The notes under the pieces are model-generated. The model worked only from the letters and a program-made list of their open reading frames with translations, searched no databases and had not been told where the DNA came from. A DNA stretch of 64,000 nt from the NCBI RefSeq assembly GCF_025642135.1, contig NZ_CP106793.1, positions 3,848,001-3,912,000 of the forward strand, written 5' to 3'. Origin of the DNA: Streptomyces cynarae. GTDB lineage: Bacteria > Actinomycetota > Actinomycetes > Streptomycetales > Streptomycetaceae. How positions within the stretch are numbered: position 1 is the stretch's first letter; every line of letters starts with the position of its first letter. Shown here piece by piece: positions 43,283 to 51,529 of the stretch. A program made the translations under genes and the position numbers.

Positions 43283-45738
43283 TCTGCTCGCCCAAGGCGT
43301 TCGGGGATGCTCTGCTCGACCCAGACGGTCTTGCCGTCATCGGTGTAACGCGTGCCCCACCGTTCGGAGCACCGGGCGACGAGGAGCAGCCCCCGGCCGC
43401 CCTCGTCGGTGGTACGGGCGTGCCGCAACCGTGGGGAGGTGCTGCTGCCGTCGGAGACCTCGCAGGTCAGTACGTGGCCCCGGACGAGTCGCAGCCGCAC
43501 CGGCGGCTTGGCGTAGCGGATGGCGTTGGTGACGAGCTCACTGGCGATGAGTTCGGTGGTGAACGTCGCATCGTCCATGTCCCAGTCCGTGAGCTGCCGG
43601 GTGACGAGCGAGCGGGCCTTTGAGACCACCGACGGATCGCTCGGCAGGTCCCATGTCACGACCCGCTCCGGACCCAGCGTGTGCGTGCGGGCGACCTTGA
43701 TGGCGGCGTCTTCCCGGGGCGGGTTCGGAATCAGCGCTTCGGTCACCATGCTGCAAGCCTGGCGCACGGAGCCGGAGAACCCGGCCAGGAGGCCGGCCAG
43801 CCGCTCGCGGCCCCGGTCGTCGGGTTGCTCCTGGAAGAGGCCAGGGGTGTACAGGACGAGCATCGAGTCCTCCGGAAGGTCGATGTCGACCTTCTCGAAC
43901 GGCTCGCCGGTGCAGGAGAGGGCGGCACCGGCCGGGGGCTCCAGGATCACGGTCGTGCCGTCAGGGCGCACGATCACGGGCCCGGGGTGACCCGCACTGG
44001 AGAGGGAGCAGCGCCGTGCCATGGGGTCGTAGATCAGGTAGAGGCAGGTCGCGCCGGCCTCGTCTCCCTCGGCGGACTTCCGGGCCTCCTCCATCAGCCA
44101 TGGTGGGCCGTCCTCCTTCGTCGGCCCGTTGTGCCCGTTGGTTCCGTTGAGCCGGCGCACCAGGTCGTCGAGCCGGGCGAGCAGTTCATCCGGTTCCAGG
44201 TCCAGGTCCGACAGTGTGTGCACCGCTGCGCGGAGCCGCCCTGCGGCCGCGGCGGTCTGCACACCGTGGCCAGGCACACGGCCGGCGACGAGGGCCACCC
44301 GGGCACCGGAGAGCGGCACGGCGTCGACCCAGTCGCCGCCGGAGCCCGCATGCACGTACTCGTGCGCCACTTCGAGAGCATGGTCAGGCGGGAGTCCGCC
44401 CGGACGCAGGGCGTGCCGCAGTGCGGTCAGGGAATGGCGCTCACGCAGGTATCGACGGGCGTTGTCCAGGCAGGCGGCCGTGCGCAGGGCGAGTTCTCCG
44501 GCCAGGGTCAGATCGTCACGTTCGAAAGCCCTGCGCTCCCCCCAGCGACAGAACGTGGCGAGGCCGAGAGCCCGGTCCTGGGCGACCAGCGGCACGAGCA
44601 TCAGCGAGTGGACCTTGTCCCTTGGTGCCCGCAAGCTGCGCAACGCCCGCTGTCCGACGGAACTCAGCGGATCGACCATACGCGGCCCGAGGTCGGCGAG
44701 GGCTTCGGCAGCGGCCACCGGCGGCAGGGCGCCGTCCTCGTCACAGGCCGTCCAGGGCTCCGCGTCGTCCCGGGACCTGCATGCCGCCCGACGCAGTACG
44801 GTGTCGCGTTCCACGGGACCGGGTTCGAGATCCCCTCCCGCCAGTACCGGCTCCACCACCTCCACGGCCATGCTGTCGGCCAACCCCGGCACGGACACGT
44901 CCGCCAGGCCCCGAACGGTGTCGAGCACATCGAGGGTGGACCCGATCCGCGTGCCGGCCTGCGCGAGCACCTTCAGCCGCTCCTGCGCCAGGTGGCGGTC
45001 GGTGACGTCGACAGTGGCGTCGGCGACGCCCAGGAGCCGGCCTTGAGCGTCCTCCAGGGGGAAGAGCGAGGCCGAATAGACATGTTCACGCTCGGGATCG
45101 CCCGGGGGACACAAGCGCTTCTCGACGCCGATCACCGGCTGCCGCGTGGCGAGCACCTTTTCCATCGCGCGCTCCACCGACTCCGTGGCGAAGCCCGGCC
45201 ACACCTCCGAGGGGCGTCTGCCGACGGTTTCCTCGACGGAGGACCCCTGCATGCCCTCGCCCGCGGGGTTGAACCGGATGAGCCGCAGCTGGGGATCGAG
45301 GAGGAACAGCCCCACGGGAGAGACAGTGAAGAGTGTCTCCAGCAGGGCCTGGTCGAGTGCGGCCGTCGGGCTTCCCTTCTCGGCAGGGGCAAGCGTCACC
45401 GCCCACCCCATGCCGGCCGCAGCCTCTCCCTCGGGACGGACGGCCATGATGCACGGCAAGAAGGCACCGTCCCGACGTCGCAGTGGAACCGCGATGTCGT
45501 CCATGGCGGCGAGCGAGGGCCCGATGGCTTCGGCATCGATGGCGTCGGCACCGGTCAGCAGGTCCACTACGGGGCGGCCCAGCACCGCAGCCGCCGGGTA
45601 TCCCAGCAGCCCTTCGGCTGCCGGGCTCCACCCGACCACGATGCCCTGCTGGTCAATGACCATGTCGGCCGGCTGCTCCGCCGAGATGCCGTCGTGGGGG
45701 CCGCTGCGGTTGGCGGCATGAGGTGCACCCATGATCAT
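43261..45738 (-). CDS. PAS-GAF-SpoIIE (PP2C)-HATPase protein with degraded phosphatase motifs
   Basis: 825 aa; ATG 45738 or 45732. Layout: PAS (about 20-115), PAS (130-245), GAF (255-430), SpoIIE/PP2C (450-690) and anti-sigma-type HATPase (700-815). The PP2C signatures are altered: GGDWVDAVPL keeps GGDW, but the GDVxGHG motif reads GRVPGHG, the YTDGL motif reads YTPGL, and the usual terminal DD is ED. The HATPase boxes (ELVTNAIRY, EGGRGLLLV) look intact. Inference: a regulator sensing signals, perhaps acting as a kinase or binding module rather than a phosphatase. Confidence 0.9.
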   Translation of the reverse strand: MIMGAPHAANRSGPHDGISAEQPADMVIDQQGIVVGWSPAAEGLLGYPAAAVLGRPVVDLLTGADAIDAEAIGPSLAAMDDIAVPLRRRDGAFLPCIMAVRPEGEAAAGMGWAVTLAPAEKGSPTAALDQALLETLFTVSPVGLFLLDPQLRLIRFNPAGEGMQGSSVEETVGRRPSEVWPGFATESVERAMEKVLATRQPVIGVEKRLCPPGDPEREHVYSASLFPLEDAQGRLLGVADATVDVTDRHLAQERLKVLAQAGTRIGSTLDVLDTVRGLADVSVPGLADSMAVEVVEPVLAGGDLEPGPVERDTVLRRAACRSRDDAEPWTACDEDGALPPVAAAEALADLGPRMVDPLSSVGQRALRSLRAPRDKVHSLMLVPLVAQDRALGLATFCRWGERRAFERDDLTLAGELALRTAACLDNARRYLRERHSLTALRHALRPGGLPPDHALEVAHEYVHAGSGGDWVDAVPLSGARVALVAGRVPGHGVQTAAAAGRLRAAVHTLSDLDLEPDELLARLDDLVRRLNGTNGHNGPTKEDGPPWLMEEARKSAEGDEAGATCLYLIYDPMARRCSLSSAGHPGPVIVRPDGTTVILEPPAGAALSCTGEPFEKVDIDLPEDSMLVLYTPGLFQEQPDDRGRERLAGLLAGFSGSVRQACSMVTEALIPNPPREDAAIKVARTHTLGPERVVTWDLPSDPSVVSKARSLVTRQLTDWDMDDATFTTELIASELVTNAIRYAKPPVRLRLVRGHVLTCEVSDGSSTSPRLRHARTTDEGGRGLLLVARCSERWGTRYTDDGKTVWVEQSIPERLGRADQPGCLR

Positions 45739-45919
45739 CAGCTCTCACTTGCCTCAGAGCGCGGTACGCCCCTCAGTGTCCTCCAGGACCGGCGTTCGCG
45801 ACATCCGAGCCGGTTGCTGGTCATGAGCGGCGGCGATGCCGGAACCGGCGGCCCCGTTCCACCTGCCGGTACCCCGCCTGCGAGGGATCCCCGAGCCGCC
45901 CTGTTTCCCTCAGCGACTG

Positions 45920-46768
45920 TCACGCGATCTGTTCCCCGTCGGGGTAGTCGGTGGACTTCGACAGCTCGCTCCAAGCGGCCGTCTCCGCGTCGAAGGCGGC
46001 GCGGGCGTCGGCGACCAGGCGGAGCGCGTCGCTGCCGAGGATGAGGTGGGTCGGCGGGTTCTCGGCATCGACGACCGTGAGCAGGGCACGGCCGGCCATG
46101 GCGGGATCGCCGAGCTGCTGACCGCTCATGTCCATGCGGCGTTCGCGGATCGGGGCGAAGATCGGTTCGTAGTCGGCGATGGTGCTCTCGACCCGGTCCA
46201 TGGAGCGACCCGCCCAGTCGGTGCGGAAGGAGCCGGGTTCGATCGCCGTGACATGGATGCCGAGCGGCGCGACCTCCTGGGCGAGCGTGGCGGCTATGCC
46301 CTCCACGGCGAACTTGGAGCCGTGATAGGCGGCCAGGCCGGGGAAGGCGCGCAGACCGCCCATGGAGGTGACGAACAGGATGTGCCCGGCACGGCGCTCG
46401 CGCATGCGGGGCAGGACGGCCTGGGTGACCGCGATGACGCCGAAGACGTTGACGTCGAACTGGCGGCGGAAGGTGTCGAGCGGGGTCTCCTCGAAAGTGC
46501 CCTCGACGCCGTACCCGGCATTGTTGACGAGCACGTCGACGGGGCCTACTTCGCTCTCGATGGCCGCGATGGTCGGCGCGACGGCATCGGTGTCGGTGAC
46601 ATCGAGCATGCGGGCGTGGGCGCGGTCCGGGGCGAGTTGCTCGAAGGCGGCGATCTGGTCCGGTTTGCGGACGGTGCCGACGACGGCGTGGCCGGCCTCG
46701 AGGGCGGCGGTGGCGAAGGCGCGTCCGAGGCCGCTGCTGACGCCGGTGATGAGGAACGTGCGGGGCAT
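45920..46768 (-). CDS. SDR family oxidoreductase
   Basis: 282 aa from ATG 46768 (GGAGAG 5 nt upstream); ATG 46780 is an alternative. TGVSSGLG, NNAG, TSMGG, YHGSK. C-terminal PGSFRTDWAGRSM is typical of the oxidoreductase family found in many actinobacteria. Transcribed downstream of the tetR (27 bp apart), which likely regulates it. Confidence 0.9.
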   Translation of the reverse strand: MPRTFLITGVSSGLGRAFATAALEAGHAVVGTVRKPDQIAAFEQLAPDRAHARMLDVTDTDAVAPTIAAIESEVGPVDVLVNNAGYGVEGTFEETPLDTFRRQFDVNVFGVIAVTQAVLPRMRERRAGHILFVTSMGGLRAFPGLAAYHGSKFAVEGIAATLAQEVAPLGIHVTAIEPGSFRTDWAGRSMDRVESTIADYEPIFAPIRERRMDMSGQQLGDPAMAGRALLTVVDAENPPTHLILGSDALRLVADARAAFDAETAAWSELSKSTDYPDGEQIA

Positions 46769-46795
46769 GTGTCTCTCCATTGGAGTCGTGGGGTC

Positions 46796-47425
46796 TCAGG
46801 CGAGGGAGCGCATCAGCCCGTCGAGCGCGGTGCGCGCGAGCTTCTCGGCCCGCTCGTCCGTGAGGTCGTAGTGGCCGGTGAGCCTGCGGAAGACGAGCGG
46901 CCCGAAGAGGATGTCGATGACGTCGTCGATGTCGGTGCCGGGTGAGGCGTCACCGCGGTCCACCGCGCGTTGCCACAGCGTCGCGATGGCCTCCCGACGC
47001 CCGGTGAGGAAGTATTCGCGGAAGTAGGGCGCCGCGGCCGGGTCGTCGACGCAGGCGGCGAGAAGCTGCGCGAAGACCTCCCCGCGTTGGCTGGCGTAGA
47101 ACCCGGAGACGCGACGGACCTGCTCGATGAGGTCCTCCCGGCTGTTGCCGGTGTCCGGCAGGGGCAGTTCTCCGGCCATCATCAGACCGAACGCCTTGGC
47201 GGCCACCGCGGTGCGGGACGGCCAGTGTTTGTAGATGGTGGCCTTGCTCACCCCGGAGCGCTGCGCGATGGCGTCGACGGTCGCCGCCGGCAGTCCCCCT
47301 GCGTCGAGCAGTTCCTGGGTGGCGGCGAGTACTTGAGCATGGACGCGGTCGCTGCGGGGCCCGGTGGGGTGGGAGAGGATGCCTTCCTCGCCCGCGGCGG
47401 GCTCATCGCTCTCACGCCGCAACAT
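46796..47425 (-). CDS. TetR/AcrR family regulator (TetR_C_16-like)
   Basis: 209 aa from ATG 47425; the frame is open to 47521. HTH ATVDAIAQRSGVSKATIYKHWPSRTAVAAKAF at about residues 42-74. The effector domain (FYASQRGEVFAQLLAACVDD, then DIDDVIDILFGPLVFRRL) is typical of TetR regulators of SDRs or efflux pumps. Upstream of the SDR gene in an apparent operon. Confidence 0.9.
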   Translation of the reverse strand: MLRRESDEPAAGEEGILSHPTGPRSDRVHAQVLAATQELLDAGGLPAATVDAIAQRSGVSKATIYKHWPSRTAVAAKAFGLMMAGELPLPDTGNSREDLIEQVRRVSGFYASQRGEVFAQLLAACVDDPAAAPYFREYFLTGRREAIATLWQRAVDRGDASPGTDIDDVIDILFGPLVFRRLTGHYDLTDERAEKLARTALDGLMRSLA

Positions 47426-47507
47426 CGTCGCGGTCCGTAGCAGGCGCAACCGTCGGCCAGATGCCGTGTTTCCCGCACACCGAGTCCAGTTGGGCGTTCC
47501 TGGAGGC

Positions 47508-47642
47508 AGGCAGGGTGTCACCTGCCCCAGGGGAACCGTCTGTGACGGAATGCGGGTTGCCGGAGGCAGCGACCACTTGGTGTCCGGCGCCCAGTGTCTT
47601 CTCGGCGCCGGTGATGGACGACACGCTGAAGGTCCCTTCCAC
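47508..47642 (-). pseudogene. possible cupin-domain remnant
   Basis: A minus-strand frame reads EGTFSVSSITGAEKTLGAGH, then NPHSVTD, resembling a cupin_2 core (EGxxxV...LxAGDxVxxPxxxPH). Only a fragment, without start or complete barrel; tentative. Confidence 0.35.
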
Positions 47643-47669
47643 AGTGATGAAGACGGTGGTTCGACGGTC

Positions 47670-48530
47670 TCAGACCGCGGCGGCGAGCGCCTCGAAGTCC
47701 TGGTCGGACAACTGGACGGTCGCGGCCGCGATGTTGTCCTCCAAGTGCGCGACCGTCGAGGTGCCGGGGATCGGCAGCATGACGGGCGAACGCTTGAGCA
47801 GCCAGGCGAGGGCGAGCCGGCTGGGGGTGTGCCCGGTGCGCTGGGCGATCTCCGCGAGGGGGCCGCCGTGCGCCGCCAGGGCGCCGGTCGCCAGCGGGTA
47901 CCACGGGATGAACCCGATGCCGTTGGCTGTCGAGTAGTCGAGCAGTTCCTCCGCCGAGCGGTTGGCCACGTTGTACAGGTTCTGCACCGTCGCGATCGGC
48001 GCCACCTTCTGCGCGGCCTCGACGTCGGGGACGCTGACCTCGGACAGGCCGATGTGGCGGACCTTGCCCTCGTCCTGCAGCTTCTTCAGCTCGCCGACCT
48101 GGTCCTCGAGCGGCACCGCATGGTCGATGCGGTGCAACTGGAACAGGTCGATGCGCTCGACCCCCAGATGCCGCAGGCTCAACTCGGCCTGCTGGCGCAG
48201 GTACTCGGGACGGCCGACCGGGGTCCACAGGTCCGGGCCCTGCCGGGTCAGTCCCGCCTTCGTGGCGATGACGAGGTCGTCCCTGTACGGGTGCAGCGCC
48301 TTCTTGATGAGCTGCTCGGCCACGAACGGTCCATAGCTGTCGGCCGTGTCGATGAAGTTCACGCCCAGCTCGACGGCGCGGCGCAGCACACGCACCGCCT
48401 CGTCCGGGTCCCTCGGCGGACCCCACACACCCTTGCCGGTGAGGCGCATGGAGCCGAACCCCAGGCGGTTCACCGTCAGGTCGGCGCCGATCGTGAAAGT
48501 TCCCGACGCCGCGGCGGTCAATGCAGTCAT
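47670..48530 (-). CDS. aldo/keto reductase
   Basis: 286 aa. Catalytic tetrad visible: Asp and Tyr in FIDTADSYG, Lys in IATKAG, His in LFQLHRID. C-terminal [15 protein letters not shown] gives the NADPH-binding segment. TIM-barrel enzyme reducing carbonyls. It lies upstream of the tetR/SDR pair on the same strand, separated by 244 bp with a possible cupin remnant. Confidence 0.93.
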   Translation of the reverse strand: MTALTAAASGTFTIGADLTVNRLGFGSMRLTGKGVWGPPRDPDEAVRVLRRAVELGVNFIDTADSYGPFVAEQLIKKALHPYRDDLVIATKAGLTRQGPDLWTPVGRPEYLRQQAELSLRHLGVERIDLFQLHRIDHAVPLEDQVGELKKLQDEGKVRHIGLSEVSVPDVEAAQKVAPIATVQNLYNVANRSAEELLDYSTANGIGFIPWYPLATGALAAHGGPLAEIAQRTGHTPSRLALAWLLKRSPVMLPIPGTSTVAHLEDNIAAATVQLSDQDFEALAAAV

Positions 48531-48643
48531 GTACTTGCTCCGCTAACTGAACTGAACGACTAGTTTAGTTCGTCTCCAGATCCCCGTGTCGTCAATGGCT
48601 CTGATCGCGCAGTCGGCGATCACCTGGGTCGCCGGTCGACCCT

Positions 48644-49099
48644 TCAGGCACCATCGAGAAGCCGCTCCACCAACCGATCCCAGTCGGTCTCGTCCAGCTC
48701 CGTTCCGGGCGGCACAAGGTCGAAGGTGCTCAGCAGCCAGGCTTCGAGCTTGGACAGGTTCACTTCGAACAGCGCCGTCATGCCTCGCGACTCGAGCCGC
48801 ATGTACATCACGGCGCGGCCCTGGGCATGGGCGGGCCACAGTCTCACGTCTCCTATGCCGGTGTGCCCCTGCGTGCCCTCGTAAAGCAGGTCACGGGAGA
48901 TGACCCACGTCACTGGAGGACCTTCTGGAGGCCGTAGACAGACGTCTACCGTCAGCGGATCACCCGAGTCGTAGTGGAACGCAGCCCGCATCGGGACACG
49001 GATCGACGACCACAGGATCCGGTGGATACGCATCGGCAGCGAGCTGATGTGATCCACAGCCGGTTGGCCGGCCGCGATCTCTGGTTGTTTTTCGGGCAT
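48644..49099 (-). CDS. SsgA-like (SALP) sporulation/cell division regulator
   Basis: 151 aa from ATG 49099 with AAAGGAGG, an excellent ribosome-binding site. Shows the SALP pattern: FHYDSGDPLTVDVCLR, VTWVISRDLLYEGTQGHTGIGDVRLWPA, ALFEVNLSKLEAWLLSTFDLVPPGTELDETDWDRLVERLL. SALPs are limited to morphologically complex actinomycetes and direct septum placement or peptidoglycan remodelling in sporulation. It is a divergent paralogue placed among redox genes; which SALP (SsgA-G) it corresponds to cannot be assigned. Confidence 0.9.
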   Translation of the reverse strand: MPEKQPEIAAGQPAVDHISSLPMRIHRILWSSIRVPMRAAFHYDSGDPLTVDVCLRPPEGPPVTWVISRDLLYEGTQGHTGIGDVRLWPAHAQGRAVMYMRLESRGMTALFEVNLSKLEAWLLSTFDLVPPGTELDETDWDRLVERLLDGA

Positions 49100-49205
49100 G
49101 ACGCCCCTCCTTTCCTGATGCGGCGGCACTACCGCAGCCATGGCGTGGCACCCGCCCAGCAGAGACGTTTCCTCAGGGCGGTGTGCAGCGCCCGGTGCAG
49201 GTGGG

Positions 49206-50381
49206 TCATGTGACAGATGCCTGTGTGGGCTGCTGACGCATGGCACGACCGAAGCCGACCGCTGCGTCATGGTCATGGTGAATGGGTGCGCGGGTGCTGG
49301 TCAGTGGGAGACCTGAGCCGCCGTAGCGATCGGCGACGAACTCGGCAACGATCGAAAGAGCCGTCTCCTCAGGTGTGCGCGCACCGAGGTCGAGGCCGAT
49401 CGGTGAGCGCAACCGTGCCAGTTCGCGCTCTGTCACACCTGCTTCACGCAGGCGCCGTGTGCGGTCTTCGTGGGTGCGTCGGGAACCCATGGCACCGACA
49501 TAAGCCACCGGCAGCTTGAGCGCCCGTTGCAAGAGCGGTACATCGAACTTGGCATCGTGCGTGAGCACGCACAGTACTGTTCGGTTGTCGATCTCGGTGG
49601 CGTCCAAGTAGCGGTGAGGCCAATCGACCACCACTTCGTCCGCTTCTGGGAAGCGTGCCGCAGTAGCGAACACCGACCGGGCGTCGCAGACGGAGACGTG
49701 GTAGCCGAGGAATTTACCGAGCCGTACCAGAGCTGCCGTGAAGTCGATCGCGCCGAAGACGATCAGACGAGGCGCTGGGACGCTCGATTCGACCAGGAGC
49801 GTCAGCGGGCGACCGCAACAGAACCCCTCCTCGCCGATCGCCACTGTTCCGGTGCGCCCCAAGTCCAGCATCGCTCGAGCCGCGGCCGCTGCGGCGCGGT
49901 TCAGCTGGGGCCGGTCGCCGAGCGTACCCTCGTACGACCCATCGGGATGGACCATGAGCCCGAGCCCGAGGAGTTCGGCCGGCCCATCGGCGATACGAGC
50001 CAGTGCGACCGTCTTGCGTGAGCGTCCGGCCGACAACGCAGCGGCGACCACGTCCCGGCCCGTATCACCGACACGGACCGGCGTGACCAGGATGTCGATG
50101 ACACCGCCACAGGTCAGGCCGACGGCGAAGGCGTCTTCGTCGCTGTATCCGAACCGCTGCAGGATGGTCCCACCGTCTTCGAGCGCTTGCTGACACAGCT
50201 CGTAGACCGCGCCTTCCACACAGCCGCCGGAGACCGAGCCGATGGCCGTTCCCTCGTCGTTCACGGCCAGTGCGGCGCCAGGTGCACGGGGCGCGCTCCC
50301 CGTCACCGCGACAACCGTCGCGACGGCGAAGTCACGTCCCTGCTCGACCCACCGGTGCAGTTCTCCAGCGATATCAAGCAT
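49206..50381 (-). CDS. xdhC: XdhC-family molybdenum-cofactor insertion/maturation protein
   Basis: 391 aa from ATG 50381 with AAAGGAG. N-terminal XdhC/CoxI domain (ATVVAVTGSAPRAPGAALAVNDEGTAIGSVSGGCVEGAV) and C-terminal Rossmann domain (LIVFGAIDFTAALVRLGKFLGYHVSVCDAR, VAYVGAMGSRRTHEDR). XdhC binds sulfurated Mo cofactor and inserts it into molybdenum hydroxylases. It lies downstream of the three hydroxylase subunit genes, on the same strand, and presumably matures that enzyme. Confidence 0.92.
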   Translation of the reverse strand: MLDIAGELHRWVEQGRDFAVATVVAVTGSAPRAPGAALAVNDEGTAIGSVSGGCVEGAVYELCQQALEDGGTILQRFGYSDEDAFAVGLTCGGVIDILVTPVRVGDTGRDVVAAALSAGRSRKTVALARIADGPAELLGLGLMVHPDGSYEGTLGDRPQLNRAAAAAARAMLDLGRTGTVAIGEEGFCCGRPLTLLVESSVPAPRLIVFGAIDFTAALVRLGKFLGYHVSVCDARSVFATAARFPEADEVVVDWPHRYLDATEIDNRTVLCVLTHDAKFDVPLLQRALKLPVAYVGAMGSRRTHEDRTRRLREAGVTERELARLRSPIGLDLGARTPEETALSIVAEFVADRYGGSGLPLTSTRAPIHHDHDAAVGFGRAMRQQPTQASVT

Positions 50382-50450
50382 GTCTCTCCTTTGCCGTGGA
50401 GGCCGACCGGCCGCAAGCCGCACAGCCCTCCAGTCGCCCCGCGCGGAGCC

Positions 50451-51420
50451 TCAGTTGCCCAGTGACGTCCGCAGGACGTCGATGGCCAGAGTGATGGCGG
50501 CCTCCGCCGCGTGGGTCTCACGCAGGGCGTCGAGCATCACGAAGTCGTGGATGATGCCTTGGCAGCGGACCGCGGTGACCGGGACGCTGGCTTGGCGCAG
50601 CTTGTTGGCGTATGCCTCGCCCTCGTCCCGGAGGACGTCGGCCTCGGCGGTGATGACCAGGGCCGGGGGCAGGCCGGCCAGCTGTTCGGTGGTGGCGCGC
50701 AGCGGGGAGGCGGTGATCTCGGGGCGCTGCTTTTCGTCGGTCGTGTACTGGTTCCCAGAACCACTGCATCCAGTCCCGGCGCAGGAAGTACCCCTCGGCG
50801 AACCGGTGATAGGAGTCGGTGTCGAAGTCGGCGTCGGTGACGGGGTAGAAGAGGACCTGTTGAACCAGAGCAACGTCACCGCGTTCCTTGGTCATCAGGG
50901 CCAGCGCCGTGCTCATGTTGCCGCCCACCGAGTCGCCGGCCACGGCGATGCGGGTGGCGTCAAGGCCCTTGCCGGCACCGTCCGTGACGACCCAGCGGGC
51001 GACCGTGTAGTTCTGTTCGATCGCGACGGGATAGCGGGCCTCGGGCGAGAGGTCGTACTCGGGGAAGACGACCGCGGCCTGCGCACCGACGGCCAGTTCG
51101 CGCACGAGGCTGTCGTGGGTGTGGGCGTTGCCGAAGACCGAGCCCGCGCCGTGGATATAGACGATCACGGGCAGCTGCCCGGTCACTCCGGCCGGCCGGA
51201 CGATGCGGGTGCTGACCTGGCCGGTGGGTCCGCCGGGCGCGGTCACCCACTCCTCGTCGACCGGCGGCTTGGCGATCGGGCCGGATTGCACCTCGTCGAC
51301 GACCTTACGGCCCTCCACGGGGCCGAGGTCGAACAAGTACAGCGGGTTCGCAGTGGCCTCGGCGAAGGCCTGTGCCGCCGGTTCCAGAACCGGTGCGGCC
51401 GGGATGTACTGCTCGGACAT
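50451..51420 (-). pseudogene. alpha/beta hydrolase (HSL/acetyl-esterase type), frameshifted
   Basis: From ATG 51420 the protein reads as an intact HSL-family hydrolase: VIVYIHGAGSVFGN (HGG/HGA oxyanion motif), nucleophile Ser in VAGDSVGGNMS, up to DWMQWFW. Near 50,750-50,757 the frame is lost and continues in another: QYTTDEKQRPEITASPL, LPPALVITAEADVLRDEGEAYA and IHDFVML (catalytic Asp and His) to 50451. One inserted base explains it (GGAACC instead of GGACC). Either a true pseudogene or a sequencing error; a single-base correction restores about 320 aa. Confidence 0.85.
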
Positions 51421-51529
51421 GTCTGCCTTCCTTGGTCTGGTGTGCGCACAGCCGCCGTTGAGTCCGAGCGGCGACCGTCGACGGAGCGTCGGTGACGACC
51501 TCTGTGCTCACCGAGACGTCCTCAGGACG

